Positions 1 to 6,423 of a stretch of 12,259 nucleotides of DNA are shown one piece after another (positions within the stretch are counted from its first letter, which is position 1; the number at the start of each line of letters is the position of its first letter). The DNA comes from Trichodesmium sp. MAG_R04 (GTDB lineage: Bacteria > Cyanobacteriota > Cyanobacteriia > Cyanobacteriales > Microcoleaceae). The notes beneath the pieces are model-generated. The model was not told the origin of the DNA. It did not search any database and saw nothing but the letters and a program-made list of their open reading frames with translations. Position numbers and translations under genes: made by a program. The stretch covers positions 1 through 12,259 of the forward strand of contig JAKQYG010000073.1 in assembly GCA_023356515.1 (NCBI GenBank), given 5' to 3'.

Positions 1-211
1 TTAGTGAGATTAAGAATAGGAGCACTAATGTTAACATAAATCCTAACTTTAGGTCTAGTAAAAAGCAAGAAATAATTACATAAAAATGCTAAATAATTAA
101 CAATAACTATCTGTAATACTTAAATATCATAAAAAATGACTATCTGGAGGAGCTGGCGATCGCTCTCTCAAAGATAGTTATAGTAAGTGCTTGATAATTT
201 TTGGAGATGTC

Positions 212-255
212 TAATGGTTATTTTGGATCTAGTCGATACAGTCGAATAACCATTA
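212..255. repeat. Perfect 11-bp inverted repeat (stem-loop)
   Basis: TAATGGTTATT at 212-222 is the exact reverse complement of AATAACCATTA at 245-255, with a 22-base loop. No T-tract follows on either strand, so it is not a standard intrinsic terminator. It could be the end of a gene unit lying left of the window, an operator, or a small palindromic repeat. The function is unknown. Confidence 0.6.
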
Positions 256-280
256 TACTATGTGAGGAATTATAAATATA

Positions 281-385
281 TATAGTAGTCGAAGCAAAGG
301 TTAGGACATTACTAAATGCTGAAATTCACTCAGAGATTACTTCTGACTTCTTACTTACCCGTAGTGCTATACTTCGACTGCTATA
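281..385 (+). mobile_element. MITE, 105 bp, copy 1
   Basis: A 105-bp element bounded by terminal inverted repeats: TATAGTAGTCGAAG on the left (281-294) and CTTCGACTGCTATA on the right (372-385), matching at 13 of 14 positions. It has no coding capacity for a transposase. A second copy at 5503-5607 is its reverse complement with four differences over 105 bases by direct comparison. Both ends read TA-TAG...CTA-TA, consistent with a TA target duplication, as made by IS630/Tc1-mariner-type transposases. That family assignment is inferred from the ends only. Confidence 0.85.
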
Positions 386-444
386 CTATAGAATTGGATT
401 CTATGTTACCTGCATTTTCTTCCCTGTGATTTTTCCCGAATTAC

Positions 445-487
445 GACTTACGCAGATTAACTAAGAAACCAGATTTCTGCTTAAGTC
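445..487. repeat. Small palindromic repeat with ACTTACGCA end
   Basis: GACTTACGCAG (445-455) pairs with CTGCTTAAGTC (477-487) at 10 of 11 positions, and an inner AGAAA/TTTCT pair strengthens the hairpin. The ACTTACGCA end is shared with the element at 6324-6405 and, with one change, with 12029-12037. Ends of this kind are common in dispersed cyanobacterial repeats. It lies 38 bases before the dioxygenase start codon, so it would form a hairpin in that mRNA leader if transcription starts upstream. Confidence 0.5.
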
Positions 488-525
488 ATGCTAATAATAT
501 TTTGACGGAATAATAAAAGTTGATT

Positions 526-1587
526 ATGGATTTCGATCACATTCATTTCTATGTTGAAAATGCTATGGAGTCGCGAGACTGGTTTAGAGAAAAATTAGGT
601 TTTAAAGCTATTGCTTCTCAAACAAGCCAACACACCCAGAAGGAAATTATCAACAGAGGTCAAATCTATTTTGCCTTATCTTCTGCTATCACACCAGCAA
701 GTCCTGTGACAAATTTTCTGAGTTTACATCCTCCTGGAGTAGCTGATGTAGCTTTTCGGGTTCGAGATATTGACTCGGTTGTGGCGAAAGCAGCAGTTAA
801 CGGAGCAGAAATTTTACAACCTATTCAGCAAAACTTAAATGGTTTGAAAAGGGCAAAAATTTCAGGATGGGGAGACTTAACTCATACTTTGATTGAAAAA
901 AATGATGACCCACAAAGTTTGAATTCTTCTTCTCAACTCTTTATGGATATTACAGCGATAGATCATGTGGTTTTAAATGTAGCTAAGAATAATTTAAAAT
1001 CTGCTTTCAACTGGTATCATCAAATCTTAGATTTCCAACCTCATCAAAATTTTGACATTCAGACAAATCAATCTGGTTTACGTAGTCTAGTAATGATACA
1101 CCCAGAGGGAGGAGTAAAATTTCCTATTAATGAACCTACATCTGATAATTCTCAAGTTCAAGAATTTTTGGATGCTAATTATGGTGAGGGTATACAACAT
1201 ATTGCTTTACAAACAGAAAATATTTTGGGGGTGGTGGGAGAGTTGCGATCGCTTCGTTTACCTTTTTTGCATGTTCCAGCGACATACTACTCTAGTCTAC
1301 AAGCCAAAGCATTAACTCATCTATCGGAAACTGACTGGCAGAAAATTCAAAAGTGTCAAATCTTGGTAGACTGGCAAGAAAAGACACCAGGGTCAATGTT
1401 ACTACAAATTTTTACCCAACCAATATTTAATCAGCCAACAGTATTTTTTGAGTTTATTGAACGAAAAGTTGTTTGGGTAAATGGTAAACCAATGCAGACA
1501 CCAGGTTTTGGTCAAGGTAATTTTCAAGCTTTATTTGAAGCAATTGAAAGAGAACAAATGAAACGAGGTAGTTTAGAGAAAAATTAA
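526..1587 (+). CDS. hppD: 4-hydroxyphenylpyruvate dioxygenase
   Basis: This Fe(II) enzyme turns 4-hydroxyphenylpyruvate and O2 into homogentisate and CO2. In cyanobacteria it supplies the head group of tocopherol; it is cytoplasmic. The 353-residue protein has the two-domain vicinal-oxygen-chelate layout: an N-terminal half (about 1-135) without metal ligands and a catalytic C-terminal half. The three metal ligands are visible: H147 (in DHVVLNV), H225 (in GEGIQHIAL) and E309 (in VFFEFIER). The C-terminal block GFGQGNFQALFEAIEREQ is the family signature. I chose ATG 526 because MDFDHIHFYVENA fits the family start; an in-frame TTG at 520 would add two residues. The Shine-Dalgarno site is weak (GGAA at 507-510). 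It stands alone and is convergent with the cupin gene. Confidence 0.93.
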   Translation: MDFDHIHFYVENAMESRDWFREKLGFKAIASQTSQHTQKEIINRGQIYFALSSAITPASPVTNFLSLHPPGVADVAFRVRDIDSVVAKAAVNGAEILQPIQQNLNGLKRAKISGWGDLTHTLIEKNDDPQSLNSSSQLFMDITAIDHVVLNVAKNNLKSAFNWYHQILDFQPHQNFDIQTNQSGLRSLVMIHPEGGVKFPINEPTSDNSQVQEFLDANYGEGIQHIALQTENILGVVGELRSLRLPFLHVPATYYSSLQAKALTHLSETDWQKIQKCQILVDWQEKTPGSMLLQIFTQPIFNQPTVFFEFIERKVVWVNGKPMQTPGFGQGNFQALFEAIEREQMKRGSLEKN

Positions 1588-1764
1588 AAATTCAAGGTAG
1601 GGTACGTTATTACTATAATATCTAATCTCCTCACCTTCCAATCTAACCATCTGGCTACCTCCTCATCTCACTCCACTATACAATAACTATTCAAGCAGAT
1701 TTGATATAAGTTAGTTAAATGTTTCACAGACCACAATGAAAGAAGGTTGTAAAAGCAGAATCAA

Positions 1765-2217
1765 TTATTTTTGCTTCCTAATCTCTATTCTATTCTTCAA
1801 TGAAGATTGTTGATTATCTTCATCTGGAAAACGAATAATATCATCTTCCCCAAGATATTCTCCATTTTGAATTTCAATTATTATCAAAGGAATACTCCCA
1901 GGATTTTCTAAACGATGAGCCATATTTGCAGGCACATAAGTTGATTGTTTTTGCAAGAGTAATTTTTCCTCACCATTAAACACAACTTTAGCAGTACCAG
2001 AAACCACTATCCAATGTTCGCTACGATGATAGTGCATCTGGGTACTAATATAATGTTTTGGTTTTACTTCTATACGATTAATTTTGTAACGAGGACCTTG
2101 TTCCAGAATTGAGACTGTACCCCAAGGTGGTTGTCTTGTGGAATGTTCCTGTTTATTTTTAGCTTCTGAATCTAAGATAGGGCTTGAAAGCTGTTGATTA
2201 TTTTCTAACTCACTCAT
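1765..2217 (-). CDS. Cupin, mannose-6-phosphate isomerase type II domain
   Basis: A stand-alone 150-residue cupin matching the C-terminal isomerase domain of bifunctional mannose-1-phosphate guanylyltransferase/mannose-6-phosphate isomerase proteins. After a polar tail (1-30) come the family blocks: WGTV...GPRYKINRIEVKP (32-53), the metal-binding stretch TQMHYHRSEHW (59-69; H62, H64, E67), a conserved VVSGTAKV (71-78), YVPANMAHRLENPG (94-107; H101 as the last ligand), and EIQNGEYLGEDDIIRFPDE (115-133). The likely activity is interconversion of fructose-6-phosphate and mannose-6-phosphate for GDP-mannose and cell-surface sugars. Single-domain versions are common in cyanobacteria and their exact substrate is not settled. 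No strong ribosome site precedes the ATG. The lysine-rich tail (141-150) is not part of the cupin fold. Confidence 0.85.
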   Translation of the reverse strand: MSELENNQQLSSPILDSEAKNKQEHSTRQPPWGTVSILEQGPRYKINRIEVKPKHYISTQMHYHRSEHWIVVSGTAKVVFNGEEKLLLQKQSTYVPANMAHRLENPGSIPLIIIEIQNGEYLGEDDIIRFPDEDNQQSSLKNRIEIRKQK

Positions 2218-2846
2218 ATTTTTAAGAAGTTCAGTGATTTTACAAATGATTTTAGGATTGCTATGTATATAATTTTCTACTCACTGGACAGCTAATTGTA
2301 GAAGGGTCACAAAAGTTTATACCCATACTTCACAATCTGAAAATTTTAAGAAAAATTTAATTTTATTAAAACTTTATAGTGCTGAGCCTAAGTCAAAAGT
2401 AATCCCTGAGTTAGTTTCAGGATTTACCAATGCCCTATATACAGGGCTTACGGAGTACCGTAATAAGGATTAAATTTTTACCATAAAAAGATTTACTTAT
2501 GTTATATTTTGCATTATACTATCCCTCAGTCTGTTAGAGTTAGTTAATCTAATTTAAGTATTTAGTAATGGAGATAAGATGTAATCCACAAATATTAGAG
2601 CTTGAGTATTGCACTGATTAGCTATTTTTAATTTTTTCAGGTATTTCCCTTATTCATAATAGGTTTGGAACTGTTTTCAATGTCAAAAATTTTAACTCTA
2701 GCTCAAGTTCTTTGAAGATAGTTTTTAACTTTGAGATCCCTGAGACCCTTAGCTAATAATAGTTATTCCTATGATTTTCTACGGCTTAGCAAATATTTTT
2801 TCTTGAGAAACAATCTGTAAATTAAAATTTGATTTAGGAAAAAAGC
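2218..2846. other. Intergenic spacer with a MITE relic
   Basis: A 629-bp divergent spacer that must carry the promoters of the cupin gene (leftward) and the MscS-type gene (rightward). I cannot place either promoter with confidence. A degenerate relic of the 105-bp MITE lies at 2375-2440. Just after it come two tiny palindromes, GCCCT/AGGGC and TACGG/CCGTA (about 2432-2462). No gene is seen. Confidence 0.5.
2375..2440 (-). repeat. Degenerate relic of the 105-bp MITE
   Basis: The core AGTCAAAAGTAATCCCTGA differs at one base from the same stretch of the copy at 5503-5607, and it is followed in register by ATTTA..AATG.CCT. The relic starts with TATAG and ends in CCTATA but has lost about 40 bases and most of both terminal repeats. 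Its orientation equals that of the 5503-5607 copy. It is too worn to be mobile. Confidence 0.6.
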
Positions 2847-3953
2847 ATGAACTTAGAAGCACTTTGGAGCAATATAGTTAACAGTAACTTCCTGGGTATA
2901 CCGACATTTAAACTAGTACTTTCATTTGTCATATTTATTTTTGTACTAGTATTTCAGGGAGTTATTTCTCAAAAAATTATTAATTATATAAAGTATCTTG
3001 TTGCTAAAGCTGGATATGATTTAGAGGATAAATTACTTGAACTAACTAGAAAGCCTTTAAACTTTTTAATTATTGCATTTGACCTATGGATAATAAAGAC
3101 AATTTTAGCGAAAGATTTAATCTTTAATCCTAATCTTTCTGCTTTAATTTTTCTTACTCTAATTGCTTTTTTAGTTTATAATGCAGCTCCTTTATTAGGT
3201 AAGATACTAGAGTTCTTCACTCTGCAAACTGAAACAGAACTTGATGATTTGCTAGTTCCTTATGTACCCAAACTTTTGCGCATTGCAGTATTTGTTATAG
3301 TAATTATTAAAGCATCAGAAGTATTTTTAGGAGCATCTGCAGGGGCTCTTATTGGTTTACTTGGTGGTGCAGGTGTTGCCCTAGGTTTGTTGTTCAAAGA
3401 TATTATCTATGATTGGTGTTGCACGATAATCATCTATATTGACGGATTGTACAAACCCGGTGACTGGATGGTAGTTTCAGGAGATTTTGTGCAAGTGGTA
3501 GACATCGGGTTAAGAACTACAAAATTGTACTCATGGGAGTGGGGTAGTATTAAAAAAATGCCTAATTCAAGAATGGTAAGTGGGATTGTAGATAACTGGT
3601 CTCAAGACAAATCTGAAATTAAAGAATGGGGATTTAAAGGATTCATAAAGATTGACTGTATTGCATCAGATAAAGTAGAAAAAATGGTAAATGGAATGAA
3701 TGAATTATTTAAAAGTATTGATGGTTTTTATCCTGGAAAATATAAATCCCAGTTTAGAGGTATTGAAGGTAATGCTCGTGTGTTTAGATATATGGCAAAA
3801 ATAGATCCTAACTACTACAGTTCTGCTTCTTATAAATTTCTTTTGGGTCTAATGAAATTAATGGAGAAAGAGGGTATTGTCACTCAGAATGTCCATTTCA
3901 TTACTGACCAAGATACCTATGTAGAAAAGATTAAAATGGCAAGCAAAAATTGA
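2847..3953 (+). CDS. MscS-family mechanosensitive ion channel
   Basis: A membrane channel of the small-conductance mechanosensitive type, expected to open under membrane tension and release solutes during hypo-osmotic shock. The 368-residue protein has hydrophobic segments near 20-42, 71-88, 97-118 and 143-165. These run into the Gly/Ala-rich pore helix (163-186, with GALIGLLGGAGVALG then LLFKD) that marks the family. The soluble beta domain follows (about 195-250: LYKPGDWMVV, DIGLRTTKLYSW, and the conserved PNS at 239-241). A cytoplasmic alpha/beta region runs to the end. With about five membrane segments it is larger than E. coli MscS (three segments, 286 residues). AGGA at 2836-2839, seven bases before ATG, supports the start. 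Ion selectivity and gating cannot be read from sequence. A decayed reading frame follows it. Confidence 0.9.
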   Translation: MNLEALWSNIVNSNFLGIPTFKLVLSFVIFIFVLVFQGVISQKIINYIKYLVAKAGYDLEDKLLELTRKPLNFLIIAFDLWIIKTILAKDLIFNPNLSALIFLTLIAFLVYNAAPLLGKILEFFTLQTETELDDLLVPYVPKLLRIAVFVIVIIKASEVFLGASAGALIGLLGGAGVALGLLFKDIIYDWCCTIIIYIDGLYKPGDWMVVSGDFVQVVDIGLRTTKLYSWEWGSIKKMPNSRMVSGIVDNWSQDKSEIKEWGFKGFIKIDCIASDKVEKMVNGMNELFKSIDGFYPGKYKSQFRGIEGNARVFRYMAKIDPNYYSSASYKFLLGLMKLMEKEGIVTQNVHFITDQDTYVEKIKMASKN

Positions 3954-4037
3954 GAACTAAACTTCTCGAAACTCTTGTGATGAAGCTAGAGCTATTCGTC
4001 CTAATGATAGGGCAACAGGAATATTCTAGATGTGTAA

Positions 4038-4231
4038 GTTGAAGGTTCAAAATTTAACCTAGTCAATCCAAAATTTATACCAGGCATAGAAGCTATGTTT
4101 GATGAATTTTGTGAAACTTAGAAAATAAATTACCTGACTTTTTAGGTGCGGTTACTCACGGGGTAACAAGTGCTTTAAATATGTTGTTGGATAAGAATTT
4201 AAAGGGTGCATCTCAATTAAGTGATAAGTAA
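4038..4231 (+). pseudogene. Decayed reading frame of unknown origin
   Basis: From 4038 a frame reads VEGSKFNLVNPKFIPGIEAM and on to a TAG at 4119-4121. Shifting one frame at that point continues a protein-like text (ENKLPDFLGAVTHGV, SALNMLLDKNLKGASQLSDK) to TAA at 4229-4231. A single missing or extra base would therefore join the two halves into one coherent C-terminus. Upstream, another frame (about 3961-4026) reads SCDEARAIRPNDRATGIF, probably a further piece of the same gene. I do not recognise the family. The amino-acid composition looks coding and not random, but no start or ribosome site survives. Confidence 0.5.
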
Positions 4232-4321
4232 TTGTAATTTAAGAAATGGAGATGAGTAATTTTGCTCAAGAAAGGAAACAGAAAGGAGATATAATAAAAT
4301 AGTTGTTACCCAAAATGACCT

Positions 4322-4672
4322 ATGAACGCTAAAAATTACGCTTAAATTAATGAACACCTAGAGGCGATCACCAAAATTCTCCATTTAGAAGCTAACCCCA
4401 CTTAACTTAAAACTATGGAAGGAATAGAGAAACAGCTTAGAAGTCTAGTCAAAGAACACATAACGTCCCAACTGGGATTTTTTTTTATCAAAACACAAAC
4501 AGGTATAAAAGTATTTTAGGAGAAATCCCGATAACTACTGGACAAGCCAAAAAGTTAAAGTTGAAAAAAGGGAGTGGTTGGAGTCCTTACTTGGGAAAAC
4601 GCCTTCTACTGTTTGGCGCTAATGAATTCTATCAGCATCAGCTTAGTGTGGAAGTATGTCACATAACTTGAA
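4322..4672 (+). pseudogene. Truncated, stop-ridden transposase (ISKra4-like)
   Basis: From ATG 4322 the frame reads MNAKNYA, a TAA, then INEHLEAITKILHLEANP, another TAA, then LKTMEGIEKQLRSLVKEH and ITSQLGFFFIKTQTG. A frame change near 4505-4512 restores SILGEIPITTGQAKKLKLKK, then GSGWSPYLGKRLLLFGANEF and YQHQLSVEVCHIT up to a TGA at about 4670. This text matches my recollection of the N-terminal part of ISKra4-type transposases of cyanobacteria (ITTGQAKKL..KG..WSPYLEK...L.AN.SY). Only about 115 codons remain, so the catalytic part is gone. At least two internal stops and one frameshift show it is dead. The family name is from memory and needs a database search. Confidence 0.6.
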
Positions 4673-4698
4673 GTTTTGAGCAAGATATTCCATTATTT

Positions 4699-4726
4699 TT
4701 GGGAACTAGTATCTACTGATTATAAT
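4699..4726 (+). promoter_or_regulatory. Candidate promoter of the HEAT-repeat gene
   Basis: A perfect -10 box TATAAT lies at 4721-4726, with TTGGGA (4699-4704, four of six matches to TTGACA) 16 bases upstream. It would give a leader of about 33 bases before the ATG at 4767. The box quality is good, but TATAAT is easy to find by chance in such AT-rich DNA. Confidence 0.4.
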
Positions 4727-4766
4727 ATGAAATAAATATAAAGTTTTATTAACTAAAAGGCCAAAT

Positions 4767-5441
4767 ATGCAAAATTTGAGTTTAGAACAAATATCAGTTC
4801 AACTAGATAGCGAGAATTCCCGGGATCGCCTTCTTGCTCTTGCCCATCTAAGAGAAGTATCTGCTACTGAAGCAGTTCCTCTAATCAAAAAAGTATTGTA
4901 TGACCCCAACTTGCCAGTACGCTCTATGGCGATATTTGCACTGGCTGTAAAACAAACAGAGGAATGCTACCCAATTTTAGTAGAATTATTGGAAAAAGAT
5001 CCAGATTATGGCGCCCGCGCCGATGCAGCAGGAGCTTTAGGTTATCTGGAGGATATTAGGGCATTTCAACCTTTAGTAAGAGCATTTTATAAAGATACCA
5101 GTTGGTTAGTACGTTTCAGTGCAGCAGTTGCTCTGGGAAATCTTAAAGATAAACGTGCCCATGATTTATTGATAGAGGCGTTAGACAGTCATGAGTTAGT
5201 AATACAACAAGCAGCGATCGCAGCTCTAGGAGAAATTGGAGACTTAGAAGCAGTAGATCATATTCTTAAGTTTGCCCTTTCAGAAGATTGGTTAATTCGT
5301 CAAAAGTTAGCAGAAGCTTTAGGGAATATGTCTACTCCTAAAAGTATATCTGCCTTAAAATACTTAGAAAAAGACACTTACCCTCAAGTATCCCAAGCAG
5401 CAAGCACTTCTCTGCAGCGTTTACTCAACCTTGCTTTATGA
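4767..5441 (+). CDS. HEAT-repeat protein, phycobilisome lyase/NblB type
   Basis: A soluble 224-residue protein built almost wholly of HEAT-like repeats of about 31 residues. Repeat units are visible near 15-45 (DSENSRDRLLALAHLRE), 46-77 (DPNLPVRSMAIFALA), 78-110 (DPDYGARADAAGALGYLEDI), 111-140 (TSWLVRFSAAVALGNLKDKRA), 141-172 (LVIQQAAIAALGEIGDLEA) and 173-205 (DWLIRQKLAEALGNM). The layout and length match cyanobacterial NblB-like and bilin-lyase HEAT proteins, which handle phycobilin chromophores or assist phycobilisome breakdown under nutrient stress. Which of these roles applies cannot be told, so no gene symbol is given. AAAGG at 4756-4760, six bases before ATG, supports the start. There are no membrane segments. 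It is monocistronic between a dead transposase and a MITE. Confidence 0.82.
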   Translation: MQNLSLEQISVQLDSENSRDRLLALAHLREVSATEAVPLIKKVLYDPNLPVRSMAIFALAVKQTEECYPILVELLEKDPDYGARADAAGALGYLEDIRAFQPLVRAFYKDTSWLVRFSAAVALGNLKDKRAHDLLIEALDSHELVIQQAAIAALGEIGDLEAVDHILKFALSEDWLIRQKLAEALGNMSTPKSISALKYLEKDTYPQVSQAASTSLQRLLNLAL

Positions 5442-5502
5442 CTCAAAATTTTCCAATAAATAGGTAAACCCCTCTTTTTCCAAGCTACACTAATCATTAA
5501 TA

Positions 5503-5607
5503 TATAGCAGTCGAAGTATAGCACTACGGGTAAGTAAGAAGTCAGAAGTAATCCCTGACTGAATTTCAGCATTTAGTAATGTCCTAACCTTTGCTTCGAG
5601 TGCTATA
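5503..5607 (-). mobile_element. MITE, 105 bp, copy 2 (inverted)
   Basis: The reverse complement of this stretch equals the element at 281-385 except at four positions, two of them in one terminal repeat. Its ends are TATAGCAGTCGAAG (5503-5516) and CTTCGAGTGCTATA (5594-5607). It sits about 60 bases after the HEAT gene stop. Being nearly palindromic only at its ends, it would fold into a long lariat-like hairpin if transcribed. The near identity to copy 1 points to recent movement, or to homogenisation between copies. Confidence 0.85.
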
Positions 5608-5835
5608 TTAGTATTTGACCACCGAGTCCTATCTAAAATTAATACTAATTCTGAGGAGGCACTGAATAAATTTTCTACCATCATTGTAACCGAATGTTAC
5701 CAGAGTATAGGTAAACTTAATCCCTTAATAGTTAAAAATATTTGTATATGTTTCCCTTACTTTCAGATTTTATTGGTAGCTGAAAGTAATTGTATAATTT
5801 TGATATTTGTACAGTTTTATGTACTGATATGATAG

Positions 5836-5898
5836 ACCTCTCCAAAAATACTGATTTTGGAACCGCAGGGTAAGGGTTGGAGAACCTTTTCTGGAGGT
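5836..5898 (+). repeat. Imperfect inverted repeat, possible IS remnant
   Basis: ACCTCTCCAAAA (5836-5847) and TTTTCTGGAGGT (5887-5898) are inverted copies with two mismatches in 12. The right arm contains a perfect GGAGGT (5893-5898), five bases before an ATG at 5904 that opens a frame of only three codons (ATG AAT AAA TAA). This looks like the left end and start region of a lost gene or insertion sequence, or a small repeat that carries a ribosome site by chance. Confidence 0.4.
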
Positions 5899-6271
5899 GT
5901 TTAATGAATAAATAATTAACTCAAGTGGTAGATGGGAGTGAATTGGCGATCGCTATCCTTTTCTCAATAAGCTTTCTTTTTTAATTGAATTATTATCTAA
6001 TTTATTGTCTCAAATTAGCATTATATCTACCATTAAGCTTGCTTGAGGTCCCACAGTTATAGGCGAGGCAATAGAAACAGGATTTTTCAGTAACTAGACA
6101 GTGGGAAGTTCTTCCAATAACTATTGCTAGCTAAGGCTTACAGCTATCTTAATGTGAGAAACTCTAAAAATGAACTATAAGTACTTTAAGGCATTCCCTG
6201 TAATACTTTCAGTCTTTAAAGCAAATAATTTTTTAGGAGAACTTTGTACTCTCCAGTTCAGTAAGTCACGA

Positions 6272-6307
6272 TAAAAATAAAAAACACTCTCCAAGAATGG
6301 AGAGCGT
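6272..6307 (-). terminator. Rho-independent terminator of psbA
   Basis: On the minus strand ACGCTCTCC (6307-6299) pairs with GGAGAGTGT (6292-6284) through nine pairs including one G-U, with a 6-base loop. A T-rich run follows (TTTTTTATTTTTAT, through 6272). It lies about 115 bases after the psbA stop codon and points the right way for that gene. It is the strongest intrinsic terminator in the window. Confidence 0.9.
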
Positions 6308-6323
6308 CATTATTATCAACAGT

Positions 6324-6405
6324 ACTTACGCAATTCTGCTAAATATGGGGTGTTTATGATAAATCTTTCATATATTTACACTATAATCAGTGCCTTTGCG
6401 TAAGT
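6324..6405. mobile_element. 82-bp palindromic element in the psbA 3' UTR
   Basis: ACTTACGCAA (6324-6333) and TTGCGTAAGT (6396-6405) form a perfect 10-bp terminal inverted repeat around 62 bases. The right end, read inward, gives ACTTACGCAAAGGCACT; a close relative, ACTTATGCAAAGACACT, occurs at 12029-12045, so the end is dispersed. The element lies between the psbA stop (6424) and its terminator (6284-6307), so it is transcribed as part of the psbA 3' UTR. No coding capacity. Confidence 0.6.
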
Positions 6406-6423
6406 TTTGATTTAAATGAAAAA

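Larger units (their letters stand above)
1..519. other. Intergenic spacer with repeats
   Basis: No convincing gene lies here; short open frames on both strands at the left edge have no recognisable protein and no good start. The stretch holds a HIP1 octamer (156-163) inside the loop of a 7-bp stem (139-145 with 172-178), a perfect 11-bp stem-loop (212-255), a 105-bp MITE (281-385) and a short palindrome (445-487). The promoter of the dioxygenase gene must lie here. The right MITE end creates TATACT boxes (367-372 and 382-387) that could act as -10 elements, but no good -35 partner is visible. Confidence 0.6.
5442..6423. other. Long spacer: MITE, hairpins, psbA 3' region
   Basis: Nearly 1 kb without an intact gene. 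It carries the second MITE copy (5503-5607), an imperfect inverted repeat (5836-5898), a HIP1 site (5946-5953), the psbA terminator (6272-6307) and a palindromic element (6324-6405). On the minus strand from about 6120 to 5930 a frame broken by three stops reads LLEELPTV, then NPVSIASPITVGPQASLMVD, then DNKLDNNSIKKESLLRKG. This may be a worn gene remnant; I cannot name it. Confidence 0.5.

Noticed and set aside
1..117. Open minus-strand frame at the left edge
   Set aside because: About 39 codons rich in hydrophobic residues encoded by A/T runs, with no start codon of quality and no recognisable motif.
1130..1315. 61-codon plus-strand frame inside the dioxygenase gene
   Set aside because: An out-of-frame shadow of a conserved catalytic region.
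2557..2572. ATTTAGTAATG match to the MITE core
   Set aside because: Only 11 AT-rich bases agree and the flanks do not continue the alignment, so chance is the simplest explanation.
5384..5684. Two overlapping minus-strand open frames after the HEAT gene
   Set aside because: They run across the end of the HEAT gene and the MITE; the apparent protein text is translated MITE sequence.
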